A stretch of 64,000 nucleotides of DNA, taken from contig JAEPDS010000005.1 in the NCBI GenBank assembly GCA_016842065.1, forward strand, positions 24,071 to 88,070, written 5' to 3'. The notes under the pieces were generated by a model. The model searched no databases and was not told where the DNA came from. It saw nothing but the letters and a program-made list of their open reading frames with translations. This document shows positions 28,702 to 39,559 of this stretch, one piece after another. Made by a program: the position numbers and the translations under genes. This DNA comes from Candidatus Thiodiazotropha sp. 'RUGA' (GTDB lineage Bacteria > Pseudomonadota > Gammaproteobacteria > Chromatiales > Chromatiaceae). Position 1 is the first letter of the stretch, and each line of letters opens with the position of its first letter.

Positions 28702-29625
28702 CTAGTAGTAGGTTCCGTAATAGTTGGAACCTTTATCTTCCCGGCTTTTGTTCAACACCAGTCCGATCGCCTTCTCCTGATCGAGACGGGAGAGCGAGTC
28801 CTTGATGGCATCCACGGGTGTTTCACCGGCCTCCACAACCAACAGGATCTGTCCCATGTGTTGATTCAGAACCGCAGCTTCACTGGTTGCCAGGATCGGC
28901 GATGAATCAAAAATGATGATCCGGTCGCTGTAGCGATTGGACAACTCATCCAACAGCCTCTCCATCTCTTTACTGGCCAGCAGCTCAGTTGACTTTTCAG
29001 AGCGATGACCAGCCGCAACCAATTTCAAACGAGGTATCTGAGTGTGGATGATGACATCACTCACATTGCACTCTTTGTCACTCAGCAGATCGATCAGACC
29101 TGGCTCGTTTTCGATTCCGAGCAGACGGCTCAGGGAGTATTTCAACACATCCCCATCGATCAATAACACGGTGGTATCCAGCTCAGTCGCAATACTCAGG
29201 GCCAGGTTCATGGCGGTGAAGGTTTTGCCTTCGGACGGCAGGGAACTGGCAATGGAGACCAGGTTTCCATGGGTAATCGGCGCCGCCCCCTTTCCCAAGG
29301 CATTGCGAATCAGCGGCCTTTTGATGATCCGGTACTCTTCAGAGAGTTGCTTGTTGCCGGAATGTGGCACGATGAACCCGTTGCTGGAGAGCGCTTCATA
29401 ATCGAGGTTGATCCGTTTTGCCTCTTCACTGCTCTCCTCGATGGTCTCTTCTACTGTTGGTGAAAGCTTCTCTTCCATGGGCTGGGAAGCAGCGACCGTT
29501 TCGCTTGGAGCTGCCTCGGGCGTTGCCGTCTTCTCCGGCTCAACCTCCACAGCTGACCGATCCACAGACTTCTTCTCTGCTTTGGATTTCTCGAGACGTT
29601 CAATCGCTTTTTCTATGCTGCTCAT
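28702..29625 (-). CDS. XrtA-associated tyrosine autokinase (BY-kinase)
   Basis: A 307-residue cytoplasmic BY-kinase of the type linked to XrtA/PEP-CTERM exopolysaccharide loci. An acidic low-complexity N-terminal part (20-75) precedes the kinase domain. The Walker A motif is SSLPSEGKT (128-136), the A' motif is VLLIDGDV (153-160) and Walker B is IIIFDSS. The C terminus NYYGTYY carries four tyrosines for autophosphorylation. Such kinases control polymerisation and export by contact with a Wzc-like chain-length membrane protein, but no such protein is encoded next to it. It follows the export lipoprotein gene by 55 bases and is last in the minus-strand locus. Confidence 0.9.
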   Translation of the reverse strand: MSSIEKAIERLEKSKAEKKSVDRSAVEVEPEKTATPEAAPSETVAASQPMEEKLSPTVEETIEESSEEAKRINLDYEALSSNGFIVPHSGNKQLSEEYRIIKRPLIRNALGKGAAPITHGNLVSIASSLPSEGKTFTAMNLALSIATELDTTVLLIDGDVLKYSLSRLLGIENEPGLIDLLSDKECNVSDVIIHTQIPRLKLVAAGHRSEKSTELLASKEMERLLDELSNRYSDRIIIFDSSPILATSEAAVLNQHMGQILLVVEAGETPVDAIKDSLSRLDQEKAIGLVLNKSREDKGSNYYGTYY

Positions 29626-29680
29626 TTAAACCAATTCCAATTCAATAGCACCTTGTCTGAATATAGCCCTGATCGATCGA

Positions 29681-30328
29681 TTAAAACCAGGTTTCCGGAA
29701 TGATCAACACGTCACCCGGCATCATTCTGACATTGGCTGAAATATCACCGTCACGAATCAGGTCATCCAGTCTGACCCGGTATTGGGAGGTCTTGCCGTC
29801 GATCTTACGCACGATCGTCGCACTGTTGCCTGAAGCGAATTCGGTCAAACCGCCCACTTCGATGATCACATCCAGCAACGTCATACCCTCACGAAACGGC
29901 AGAGACTGGGGCTGGGAGGCCTGCCCGACGACACGAACCTGTTCGGTATAGCGTCCGACAAACTGCCGTACGCTGACGGTGACCTTTGGGTTTTTGACAA
30001 ACTTGGAGAGCCTGGACTCCAGGTTTCTGGCCAACTCTGTCGGGGTTTTGCCACTGGCCTGCAGATCTTCCACCAACGGGGTGGTTATCAGGCCATCGGG
30101 ACGTACCACCACATCGGTCGTCAGCTCCTGGTCTCCCCAGACAAATACATTCAGCGTGTCACCTGGGCCAATCAGGTAGAGAGGGGAAGAGGCTGAGGCC
30201 GCACCGGTAGAGCCGCCGCCGGCTGAAGTGGCCGCATTCATTTCAGGGGTGCTTGAACATGCCGTCAACAGCATCAGACCAATGGCCGTGAAAAAACTTG
30301 TAATTTTCATATAATCAACTGATAACAT
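29681..30328 (-). CDS. Polysaccharide export lipoprotein (Wza-like, XrtA locus type)
   Basis: A 215-residue outer-membrane export protein. The signal peptide ends in a lipobox with Cys24 (LMLLTAC). A Ser/Gly/Ala-rich linker precedes the Poly_export domain: LYLIGPGDTLNVFVWGDQEL, then RPDGLITTPLVEDL and a SLBB-like repeat with VRVVGQASQPQSLPF. The ending MPGDVLIIPETWF is typical. The ATG at 30328 has AGGAAAG 5 bases upstream; a second ATG at 30310 would also give a signal peptide. It is the exit channel component for a secreted polysaccharide. It lies between prsT and the tyrosine kinase gene. Confidence 0.92.
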   Translation of the reverse strand: MLSVDYMKITSFFTAIGLMLLTACSSTPEMNAATSAGGGSTGAASASSPLYLIGPGDTLNVFVWGDQELTTDVVVRPDGLITTPLVEDLQASGKTPTELARNLESRLSKFVKNPKVTVSVRQFVGRYTEQVRVVGQASQPQSLPFREGMTLLDVIIEVGGLTEFASGNSATIVRKIDGKTSQYRVRLDDLIRDGDISANVRMMPGDVLIIPETWF

Positions 30329-30407
30329 AACACTTTCCTGTAATTTTTCGAGTTCGAGAACTGTTCCCGGTTCTTGTTGCTTAGGGCCTCTTCACAGCAA
30401 CCCATAA

Positions 30408-33203
30408 TCAGCCATCTGCAGATGATAACTCACTTAATAGCTGCTTGGCTTCACTGGATTCTTCAAATTGTTGGTTATTATCCAGAATTGCCTGGAGAAT
30501 TTCCTGCGCCTCTTTGTTTCGACCCTCTGCCTTCAACACAGCGGCGTAGTGATAGCGGATGGATGGATCAGAGGCTCTGTGCATGATGGGCTCAAGTAAC
30601 TTCAGCGCAGATTTGGAATCCCCCTCTCGAAAGGTGAGCCAGGCATAGGTGTCGATCACTGCCAGGGATGAATCACCGACCCGATCATAGGCCCTGCGGG
30701 CAAAATCGAGCCCTTTCTCCGGGTTCTTCTCGTAAACAAGCAATGCCGCATTATTCAGGGCGATTACATTATCCGGTTCATCAGATAATAGTTCATCATA
30801 GAGTTTTATTGCGTCTTGCGGCTTTTCATTGGTTTGCAGAATCATCGCCAGTGCCAGTTTCGCCTGCTTGTCTCCACCAGGCTGGGAATCGATTTTCCGC
30901 TGCAGGACCGCTGTTGCCGCATTGAGATTGCCACTCATGACATACATGTCGGCCAGTTTTCGGTAAAGATAAAATGGCGCCTCAGGCGTCTGGTTTTTTT
31001 TCAGCAGGGAAATGGCCGACTGTGGCCTGCCTTTCGCCTGCAGCACACCGGCACTCAACACCACACCAAGATATTTACTCTTTGAGTCCGCACTCAGTTG
31101 CTTGGCGACCGCCTCAGCGACGTCATACTGTCCGCTCTCCAACGCCAGCTTGTACTTCAGCAGCATACCCTTTTGCGGCAATGGCTTGAGTCCATCAAGG
31201 GTCGACATGGCAGCGCCATAGTCCCCCTGCTTTCTCTGCAGATCGGCCAATTGCAGATAGGCCTCCTGGTTTTGCGGATTCAATCGGATCATCCGCTCAA
31301 TTGTCGCCCCCGCCTTTTGATATTCACCCGACTGCTGATTCATCTCTGCAATCAGCGACAGTAGGGTCTGATTTTCAGTTTCGAGGAGTGCTTTGTCTTG
31401 CAGGTATCTGGCCGCCTTTTCCGGTTGTTTGGTTCGCAGGTAGTAACGGCTGGCGATTATGATCGGCAGTGTCGGGTTGCGTGAGGCTGTTGCAGCCCGG
31501 TCTATCCATTTCAACGCCTCTCTCTGCTGACCGGAGCGCTCACTGATTTGTGCCAGCAGCAGCAAGGCGTGTGTATTCTCCGGGTCAGTCGCCAGGACCA
31601 GATCGAGCCGATCACTGCCCTCGCTCAATCGGCCATCCTCAAGGTCCATCCGCCCCAGTGCCACCAGGGCCGGCACATAGGCTCTGTTCACTTCAACCGC
31701 ATTGCGCAGATACTCTCTCGCCTCATGCCGGTTACCGGATTGCAACTCGATCACGGCACGCAGGTAATAGTCTGTCGCAGACAGGTTCTGGTTTTCGGCA
31801 AACACTTGATCAGACTTGTTTCTGGCCGCTGCAAGATCCTGTTTCTTCAGATAGGAGAGAATCAACAGATTGGTGGTGCTCTTACCGGATGTACTGTCCA
31901 TCTGTTCAAGCTCTGCGATCGCATCGTCCACCGCACCTTGATTCAGATAGAGCTTCGCCAATTCCTGTCGGATCTGGGTATTTTCAGGATTGGATTTGAC
32001 CGCCTTTTTCAGATATTCGACGCCTTGCAGAAAATCACCGGATTGACTGGCGGCAGCACCGATCATCGAGAGCAGTTGGTGATCCTTCTGCTGATCGCTT
32101 GAGGATTTGAGGATGGAGAGGGCTTCCTGGGGTTTGTTCAAGCGCAGTTTGATCTCGCCGAGCAGTTTTCTCGCCTGAAGATGAGTCGGCACCTGATTGA
32201 CGTAGCGCGACAGCAGTACATTGGCCTGTTCCAGGTTGTTATCCGCAAAGTGGGTTGCACCCAGCAGCAATATGGTCGGCAAGTGATTTGGCAAGGCGTT
32301 GTGCGCGTCCGTCAACTCCGTTTTTGCCAGCTCATACTTTTTGTCGATGTAGTTGTGCAGACCGGACAAATAGACAACGATCGGATGGCTGCTGAACTCA
32401 CGCTTGAGCTCACCAAGATACTGTTTACTCTCGCTGAATCTGGATTTCAAAATCAGCATTTGAACCAGTGATGTCTGGGTGAGAAATTGCTCCTGTTTGG
32501 AGTCATCCGGCCGACTCAGGGAGACCGCCCGTTTCAGAGACTCGATCGCCTGATCGAACTGCTGCAACTTGGACTGGATACCACCCAGAGCCCGCCAGGC
32601 CTGTGGATTCTCAGCATCGAGAGCGATCGCTTTGTTGAGAAACTCGATCGCCTGCTCATCCCGGTCTCGCATACCTGCCGCTTTGGCGCGTACCACCAGC
32701 GCCTGCGCATTCCCGGCATCCGTTTTCAGCAGAGTTTCAGCCAGATTGTCGGCTTTTTCAGGTTGGCGCAGGTGGATATAGGCATCAGCCACCGTCTGAA
32801 TCAGCGGTCGCTGTTCCAGCGCGCTAAAATCATCGGCCTCATAGCGCCCGACAATCTGTTTGTGTTTACCCTGCAGACGCCAGGCATCGAGAACAATCTG
32901 TTGAACTTCAGGATCTGCCTTTTGCGTTTCGTTGACGCTGTTGATCTCCTTTTCCGCCGCGATTCCATCGCCCAGTTGCAAATAGGTCTTGGCCAGCAGT
33001 ATCCGACCCGCCTGGTGTTTTCCATTCGCTTGCAGAAGATTTTTGAGTTCGATGATCGCTTTGCTGAACTCTTGATTGGAATAGCTGGTGAGTGCGTTTT
33101 GATAACGCTCCTCTTCACTCACCCCACCGGAACAGCCCACAAGCAGAATCACTGTGAGTATCAGTGTGGTGATAGTTGTCGATCCACCTCTATAGACGGC
33201 CAT
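30408..33203 (-). CDS. prsT: XrtA/PEP-CTERM system TPR-repeat lipoprotein PrsT
   Basis: A 931-residue lipoprotein made of tandem TPR-like helices throughout. The lipobox is LLVGCSGG (Cys24) after a short signal peptide. TPR signatures such as AWRALGGIQSKLQQFDQAIE and ALNNAALLVYEKNPEKGLDF recur along the chain. PrsT proteins accompany PrsK and PrsR in bacteria making exopolysaccharide with exosortase-linked proteins and probably act as periplasmic scaffolds. The frame opens seven codons earlier, but GGAG lies 6 bases before the ATG at 33203, which is chosen. It is preceded by a 217-base gap after prsR, so it may have its own promoter. Confidence 0.92.
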   Translation of the reverse strand: MAVYRGGSTTITTLILTVILLVGCSGGVSEEERYQNALTSYSNQEFSKAIIELKNLLQANGKHQAGRILLAKTYLQLGDGIAAEKEINSVNETQKADPEVQQIVLDAWRLQGKHKQIVGRYEADDFSALEQRPLIQTVADAYIHLRQPEKADNLAETLLKTDAGNAQALVVRAKAAGMRDRDEQAIEFLNKAIALDAENPQAWRALGGIQSKLQQFDQAIESLKRAVSLSRPDDSKQEQFLTQTSLVQMLILKSRFSESKQYLGELKREFSSHPIVVYLSGLHNYIDKKYELAKTELTDAHNALPNHLPTILLLGATHFADNNLEQANVLLSRYVNQVPTHLQARKLLGEIKLRLNKPQEALSILKSSSDQQKDHQLLSMIGAAASQSGDFLQGVEYLKKAVKSNPENTQIRQELAKLYLNQGAVDDAIAELEQMDSTSGKSTTNLLILSYLKKQDLAAARNKSDQVFAENQNLSATDYYLRAVIELQSGNRHEAREYLRNAVEVNRAYVPALVALGRMDLEDGRLSEGSDRLDLVLATDPENTHALLLLAQISERSGQQREALKWIDRAATASRNPTLPIIIASRYYLRTKQPEKAARYLQDKALLETENQTLLSLIAEMNQQSGEYQKAGATIERMIRLNPQNQEAYLQLADLQRKQGDYGAAMSTLDGLKPLPQKGMLLKYKLALESGQYDVAEAVAKQLSADSKSKYLGVVLSAGVLQAKGRPQSAISLLKKNQTPEAPFYLYRKLADMYVMSGNLNAATAVLQRKIDSQPGGDKQAKLALAMILQTNEKPQDAIKLYDELLSDEPDNVIALNNAALLVYEKNPEKGLDFARRAYDRVGDSSLAVIDTYAWLTFREGDSKSALKLLEPIMHRASDPSIRYHYAAVLKAEGRNKEAQEILQAILDNNQQFEESSEAKQLLSELSSADG

Positions 33204-33420
33204 CAGTTTCTCCAATCGATCCAAGTATTGTTAAGGCAGTTTGCAAGCCGGTAATTTTCGCTCTGTCTGTGTGCTGAAAATCAAATCAAGACGGCCCTTG
33301 CTCCGCATTGTGGCGCTCTAAAGGATGATAACCACACTCAAGATCTCACATCCTATTCCAGGGTATTCCTGAAACCCGGAAAATGGCCGGTTGAGCTATC
33401 GGGCTATTACCGGTGATGCG

Positions 33421-34782
<1,362 letters not shown>

Positions 34783-34786
34783 GCAA

Positions 34787-36892
34787 TTACGCCTCTACAG
34801 TAGCATCTGACTGCCGGTCTGCTGCAGTCCCTGATTTAATGATTGGAATGGATATGGTGAAACAAGTGCCCTCACCAAGCTGGCTGTTCACTGTCAGGCT
34901 GCCGTTCAGGGAGTTAACGTACTCCCGGGTTTCATAGACGCCAATTCCCATTCCAGCATTTCCCTTGGTTGTCTGAAAGGGCCGAAACAATCGCTCTTTA
35001 ATGAACTTGTCCTCCATCCCTGAACCGTTGTCCTGAATGGTAATGATCGCATTCTGATCGATCTTCTCGACGGTTATCTTCACTTCACCGTCCTTATCGG
35101 TCGCTTCCTGAGCATTTTTAATCATATGAATCATAATCGCAGTGAAACGATCTTTATCTGCAACAATCTCTAAATAGTTGTCTTTGATCTTCAACTGAGG
35201 TTTTGGCTGATAGGCAAACAGTTCATTAACCGCCTGAGCCACTGATTCCTCAATATAGAATTGTTTCGTTTCAGTCGACTCAAACCTACCCTGCCGCAAT
35301 TGTGCCAACAGCCTGCCCATTTTGTTGACTGCATTGCCAATGGTTCTGACCGCATCGTCCATGAACTCCGGATTGTTCTTGTGTCGTTCGGCATTTTTCA
35401 CGACCAGCTCGAGTTGTGCGATCAGGTTCTTTAAATCGTGCACGACAAAGGCTGACAAGCGGTTGAAGGCCTCAAATTGATTGGCCCGGTTCAATGCTTC
35501 AGAGGCCTGCAGCAGTGCCAGATAGCCGCCTGCCTGTTTCGCCGCAGCTTTGATCAGATCCCGATCCTCCCAGTTGATCGAGGGTAGTGAATGGGAACGG
35601 ATAAGCAGAGCAAATCCTATCAGGGCTTCATGATGTTTTATAGGTACTATTAACCAGGCATCCTGGATATCCGTCACTCGCTGATCAAGAGCCAGATTGT
35701 CATATCGCTCCGGGTATCTGTTCAGTTCGTCGATATCGATGATCCAGTCGCTATGATGAAAATAGGCGATTAATTCGCTCTCCGCCTGCAGATCCAGGGA
35801 TATATCGTCGACCTGCCAACGACTGGTACAGTGGTATCGTCCATCTTCACCCAAGGTCCAGAGATAACCGCCGCGGGACTCCACGGAATCGGATATCGCC
35901 TGCACGACTCTGGGCAGTATCTGGCCGCCACCGGGCCCCTCCGCAAGGGTTTGAACCACTCTCAACCACTCGTCCCGCCAATCGTACTTGTAACTAAAAA
36001 AGTGTTTGTTGACGAAAACTTTCAGCTTGGCTCTGAGTGATCCGGAAAACAGCACCACCGCCAAAAAGCAGACCCCGGTGAAAACAAACGCGATTTGTGT
36101 CGCTTTACCCCAGGTTCCACCGTAATAGCGGATGTAGTAACCAACCGCCGCCATCAGCACCAGATAGCTGCCGGCAACCAGCATGGTTGTGGCATGAAAC
36201 ACCACCTGCCTGGAGACGAAAACCCGCACGGACCAGCTGGGATTACGGGTTGCGGCAATCGCCACAAAGGGGGCAACCAGCGAGCTGGTAAAGCCTCTGG
36301 CCTGCCACAGGGCGGAATCCACCTGTTTGAACATCAACGCATCGGCATAAAGAAAAAGATCGTAGACAAACAGTATGCCCATGCCGAAATAGAGATACTT
36401 GACCGCCCAGCGCATATCCGGCCGGGTACTGCGGTAGAGTTGCTCGATCAGCACCAGACCGGCGATGGCAAACCCCAGATGCCCAAGCAGTTGAAAGCTG
36501 GCAGTACCGCCCCAGTTGCGCACCCCGGGGAAAAACTGAGCGGATAGCTCAACGCCCAGCAGCAGAGCGGAGACGGAAAAGATCGTGACTGGGGCGTACC
36601 TGAGCAGACCATCATCACCACCGGCCGCTGATTTGAGAATAGACAAGAGTCTCAGAAGAAAGGCAAACCAGGCGATATTTTTTGCAATTTCAAACAGTTG
36701 GTACGTATTGGCAGTAAGCGCCGACTCCTGAACCTGAAAAGCGATCGCGGTCAGAGCCCAACAGGCGGATGTGGTCGAGGCAATCAGCAGATAGGTCCCT
36801 TCGATCCGCCCACGCCAACTGGTCAGTAGAAGCACACTGAAAATCAGAAACAGTGTCGCCGAAAATCCATAGCCGATTATTCCGATAGTCAA
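34787..36892 (-). CDS. prsK: XrtA/PEP-CTERM system sensor histidine kinase PrsK
   Basis: A 701-residue membrane histidine kinase. Residues 1-290 hold about eight to nine helices, from MTIGIIGYGFSATLFLIFSV on. A GAF-like domain (about 310-455) follows, then the dimerisation helix with phospho-acceptor His in AFVVHDLKNLIAQLEL and the HATPase domain with MIKNAQEA, DNGSGM and GMGIGVY. It phosphorylates PrsR; the two genes are four bases apart, which supports the pair. The signal sensed is unknown. The promoter must lie in the divergent gap to gspG. Confidence 0.94.
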   Translation of the reverse strand: MTIGIIGYGFSATLFLIFSVLLLTSWRGRIEGTYLLIASTTSACWALTAIAFQVQESALTANTYQLFEIAKNIAWFAFLLRLLSILKSAAGGDDGLLRYAPVTIFSVSALLLGVELSAQFFPGVRNWGGTASFQLLGHLGFAIAGLVLIEQLYRSTRPDMRWAVKYLYFGMGILFVYDLFLYADALMFKQVDSALWQARGFTSSLVAPFVAIAATRNPSWSVRVFVSRQVVFHATTMLVAGSYLVLMAAVGYYIRYYGGTWGKATQIAFVFTGVCFLAVVLFSGSLRAKLKVFVNKHFFSYKYDWRDEWLRVVQTLAEGPGGGQILPRVVQAISDSVESRGGYLWTLGEDGRYHCTSRWQVDDISLDLQAESELIAYFHHSDWIIDIDELNRYPERYDNLALDQRVTDIQDAWLIVPIKHHEALIGFALLIRSHSLPSINWEDRDLIKAAAKQAGGYLALLQASEALNRANQFEAFNRLSAFVVHDLKNLIAQLELVVKNAERHKNNPEFMDDAVRTIGNAVNKMGRLLAQLRQGRFESTETKQFYIEESVAQAVNELFAYQPKPQLKIKDNYLEIVADKDRFTAIMIHMIKNAQEATDKDGEVKITVEKIDQNAIITIQDNGSGMEDKFIKERLFRPFQTTKGNAGMGIGVYETREYVNSLNGSLTVNSQLGEGTCFTISIPIIKSGTAADRQSDATVEA

Positions 36893-37406
36893 TCAGTCTT
36901 CCTCAAGGGTGCTTGGTTGTGTCGTTACTCAATGAACTTTTACTCCCTGACAGAGACTTACAACTGTAGGTTTTATTATCCCGATAATCACTGTGACCCT
37001 GTATACCCCTCATTGAGGTGAGTAATAGTATTTGGCATTTGAGATGGACTATCCCAAATGCAGCAGTCATTGTTTTTTGGCAAATCACAACGAACAATGC
37101 TCGATTTAAGCCGACTACCGATTACCCAATCGCTATGTCAGTATAGGGTCCTGCAGAAACTGAACTCATGAGGCTGTCGTCTATACTGCCAATTGAAGCA
37201 GAATCCGGCGCTTGATTACGGTTTGGATACGATCGCCAAAATGATGCTGATTCTGCGGCAAGAGCCACTATAGTACACAAAGATAGTGAAACGATTCACC
37301 CTGTCAGCATGATTTTTAACGGGAATCTGGATTCCAACACATAATCCCAGGATAATGGCCCACTTTTACGACATATCAACACGGATAATTGACACGGGTT
37401 TATCTT
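36893..37406. other. Divergent control region between prsK and gspG
   Basis: About 510 bases carry the starts of two large transcripts going apart. No ORF is convincing. Two dyads are visible: CCTCA-T-TGAGG (37008-37018) and a 27-base palindrome (37035-37061, separate entry). A wider 8-base inverted pair, GCAGAATC and GATTCTGC, lies near 37199 and 37249. A GG-N10-GC sigma-54 element with the full consensus was sought on both strands and not found. Confidence 0.5.
37035..37061. promoter_or_regulatory. 27-base imperfect palindrome, candidate operator
   Basis: The half-sites GCATTTGAGAT (37035-37045) and ATCCCAAATGC (37051-37061) match as inverted repeats in 10 of 11 positions around a 5-base centre. 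It lies about 140 bases before prsK and 346 before gspG. It has the size of a dimeric repressor site. No regulator is assigned. Confidence 0.45.
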
Positions 37407-37895
37407 ATGACCATCAATGCAGTCTCCTCGCTACCTGCCCCTGAAGCAACCACATGCCGTCACCAGGCTGAAATCAATAAATCAAAGAAAATCAGAGGCT
37501 TCACACTAATCGAAGTCATGGTGGTCGTAGTCATACTGAGTATCCTTGCGGCGATCGTCGTGCCAAAAATCATGGATCGACCTGAGCAGGCCCGCATCAC
37601 CAAAGCCAAAAGCGATATACGGGCACTGGAAGCCGCCCTGAATCTCTACCGTCTGGATAACATGATCTACCCGACCACCGAGCAGGGGCTCGAGGCTCTG
37701 GTGAGCAAACCCAGCGACTCTCCGGAACCCAGAAACTGGAAGGAAGGCGGCTATCTCGATCGATTGCCCAGCGATCCCTGGGGCAATGGTTATCTCTACC
37801 TGAGTCCCGGCAGCCATGGTACGGTCGATATCTATACCTCCGGCCTGGACATGCAATCGACAGACGATGACATCGGTAACTGGAATCTGGATTGA
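37407..37895 (+). CDS. gspG: Type II secretion major pseudopilin GspG
   Basis: A 162-residue pseudopilin. The prepilin cleavage site is G31-F32 in KIRGFTLIEVMVVVVILSIL with Glu at mature position 5. The globular domain shows YPTTEQGLEALVSKP and LPSDPWGNGYLYLSPG, which are diagnostic of GspG and carry the calcium-binding loop. The frame is open from a TTG upstream, but the ATG at 37407 is preferred. It is the first gene of the gsp operon and forms the shaft of the pseudopilus that pushes folded proteins through GspD. The leader before the cleavage site, 31 residues, is unusually long. Confidence 0.94.
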   Translation: MTINAVSSLPAPEATTCRHQAEINKSKKIRGFTLIEVMVVVVILSILAAIVVPKIMDRPEQARITKAKSDIRALEAALNLYRLDNMIYPTTEQGLEALVSKPSDSPEPRNWKEGGYLDRLPSDPWGNGYLYLSPGSHGTVDIYTSGLDMQSTDDDIGNWNLD

Positions 37896-37939
37896 TACCG
37901 CCCGGAACGATCAACAGTAAGCCTACGGGCACTTGGCCA

Positions 37940-38443
37940 ATGCGAAGTGCCAAAGGATCGGGCATGGGCTTCACCCTGATCGAGGTGATGGTGGTGGTGG
38001 TCATCATCGGTATCCTGATCAACTACGTGGCGATCTCATTCGGGCGCAATGCCCCGGGTGACCAGCTCAGGGATGAAGCCCAGCGACTCAACAGCCTGCT
38101 TGAACTGGCCAGCGAAGAGGCGTTGCTCAGATCCATGTTGATCGGTGTGGATATCACCGAAGAGAGTTATGGCTTCCTCAGTCTCAACGAGGGGGAGTGG
38201 GAAGTGGTATCCGACAATCTGTTTCGCGAGCGTAAACTGCCCCCAGGGGTTGAAATCAGCGTTGCCACCGCACTGCCCGAAGGGGATGACGAAGAGAAGC
38301 GAACCCCGGAAATCATCCTTCTTAACAGTGGCGAGATGACCACATTCGAGCTAAAAGTCAGCTCTGAACAGGTTGAAAGTTACTACCGGTTGACAGGCAA
38401 TGAACTTGGAGAGCTCTCCCTGGAACATGTCTCACCCTACTGA
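37940..38443 (+). CDS. gspH: Type II secretion minor pseudopilin GspH
   Basis: A 167-residue minor pseudopilin. The short leader MRSAKGSGMG ends at G10-F11 in GFTLIEVMVVVVIIGILI, with Glu15 as mature Glu5. The rest has the GspH pattern: LLELASEEALLRSMLIGVDI and ESYGFLSL. The frame opens earlier at a TTG that would give a 26-residue leader; the ATG at 37940 gives a normal one. It follows gspG by 44 bases and overlaps gspI. It helps initiate and cap the pseudopilus. Confidence 0.9.
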   Translation: MRSAKGSGMGFTLIEVMVVVVIIGILINYVAISFGRNAPGDQLRDEAQRLNSLLELASEEALLRSMLIGVDITEESYGFLSLNEGEWEVVSDNLFRERKLPPGVEISVATALPEGDDEEKRTPEIILLNSGEMTTFELKVSSEQVESYYRLTGNELGELSLEHVSPY

Positions 38444-38855
38444 ACCACACGCCTGTGCCCTCCCCTCCACCAGGACATCAGCCTGTCGTCGCAACAAGGG
38501 CTTTACCCTGCTGGAGATTCTGATTGCACTGGCAATTCTGGCGATCGCACTGACCTCGATCATCTCGGTAGCATCCAACCAGTCAGTCAATGTCGCCTAT
38601 CTACGTGACAAGACCCTGGCCCACTGGGTCGCCATGAACCAGATGACAGAGCTACAGGTCACCAACCAATGGCCCGCGACCGGCTCGAAAAAAGGTAAGG
38701 AGGAGATGGGACTGCAGGAGTGGCACTGGCAAAGGGAGGTCAGCAAGACACCGGATGACCGTGTCAGACAGGTGGAGATCCGGGTATTTCGCAACAAGGA
38801 TGATGAGAACAGTGTCACCCGGCTGGTGAGCTTTCTTTCACAACCGATCAAATGA
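38427..38855 (+). CDS. gspI: Type II secretion minor pseudopilin GspI
   Basis: A 142-residue minor pseudopilin with cleavage at G25-F26 in NKGFTLLEILIALAILAIAL; Glu30 is mature Glu5. The segment AHWVAMNQMTELQV matches GspI. The ATG at 38427 lies inside the end of gspH. It forms the GspI-J-K tip complex with the next two products. It overlaps gspJ by four bases (ATGA). Confidence 0.92.
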   Translation: MSHPTEPHACALPSTRTSACRRNKGFTLLEILIALAILAIALTSIISVASNQSVNVAYLRDKTLAHWVAMNQMTELQVTNQWPATGSKKGKEEMGLQEWHWQREVSKTPDDRVRQVEIRVFRNKDDENSVTRLVSFLSQPIK

Positions 38856-39559
38856 AATCTTCAGCACATAATCTGCGGCACCGGCAGCAGCGAAATACTC
38901 CCTATGCCGCTGGATTCACCCTGCTTGAACTGCTGATAGCGATCACCGTTTTCGCCATTATGGCGACATTCGCCTACTCGGGTCTCAAGGTGGTACTGGA
39001 TTCCGAAAACCAGACCAGCCAATACAGCAAACGCATGTCTCAACTGCAACTGGCGATGAACCTGATGCAGCGGGATATCGAGCAGGCGATTGAAAGGCCG
39101 ATCCGGGATCAGCAGGGAGACGAAGTCGGCGCTTTCATCAGTGGCGGTTTTGCCGGCACACTGCTCGAGTTGACCCGGGACGGCTACGCCAACCCGATGA
39201 AGCTGCCTCGCAGTAATCTGCAGCGGGTGGGTTACCAGCTGGAAGAGGAGACCCTCTACCGCCTGACCTGGAGAATTCTCGACAGAGCCCAGGATAGTGA
39301 ACCCCACCGCTACGAACTGATCGATAATATTGAAGAGCTTGAGCTGATCTATTATGACAAGGAGATGAAAAAACAGAGTCAGTGGCCACCTGAAAGGTTT
39401 GATTTCGATTCAGGAGAGAAACCCGGTCTTCCCACTGCGGTGGAAGTCAAGATGGAACTCAAGGATTGGGGTAATATCAGACGCCTGTTTGCACTGGTGA
39501 GACCGATACCGGATGAACAAGAGGCGCAGGGACAAAACAGTAATGGCAACACTCAGTAA
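38852..39559 (+). CDS. gspJ: Type II secretion minor pseudopilin GspJ
   Basis: A 235-residue minor pseudopilin with cleavage at G21-F22 in AGFTLLELLIAITVFAIMA and mature Glu5 present. The stretch MNLMQRDIEQAIERPIRD is typical of GspJ. It is coupled to gspI by an ATGA overlap and overlaps gspK by 17 bases. It is part of the pseudopilus tip. Confidence 0.93.
   Translation: MKSSAHNLRHRQQRNTPYAAGFTLLELLIAITVFAIMATFAYSGLKVVLDSENQTSQYSKRMSQLQLAMNLMQRDIEQAIERPIRDQQGDEVGAFISGGFAGTLLELTRDGYANPMKLPRSNLQRVGYQLEEETLYRLTWRILDRAQDSEPHRYELIDNIEELELIYYDKEMKKQSQWPPERFDFDSGEKPGLPTAVEVKMELKDWGNIRRLFALVRPIPDEQEAQGQNSNGNTQ

Noticed and set aside
36893..37406. Sigma-54 promoter for the divergent genes
   Set aside because: I searched for TGGCAC-N5-TTGC on both strands and found only partial matches such as TGGCAT without the GC half.
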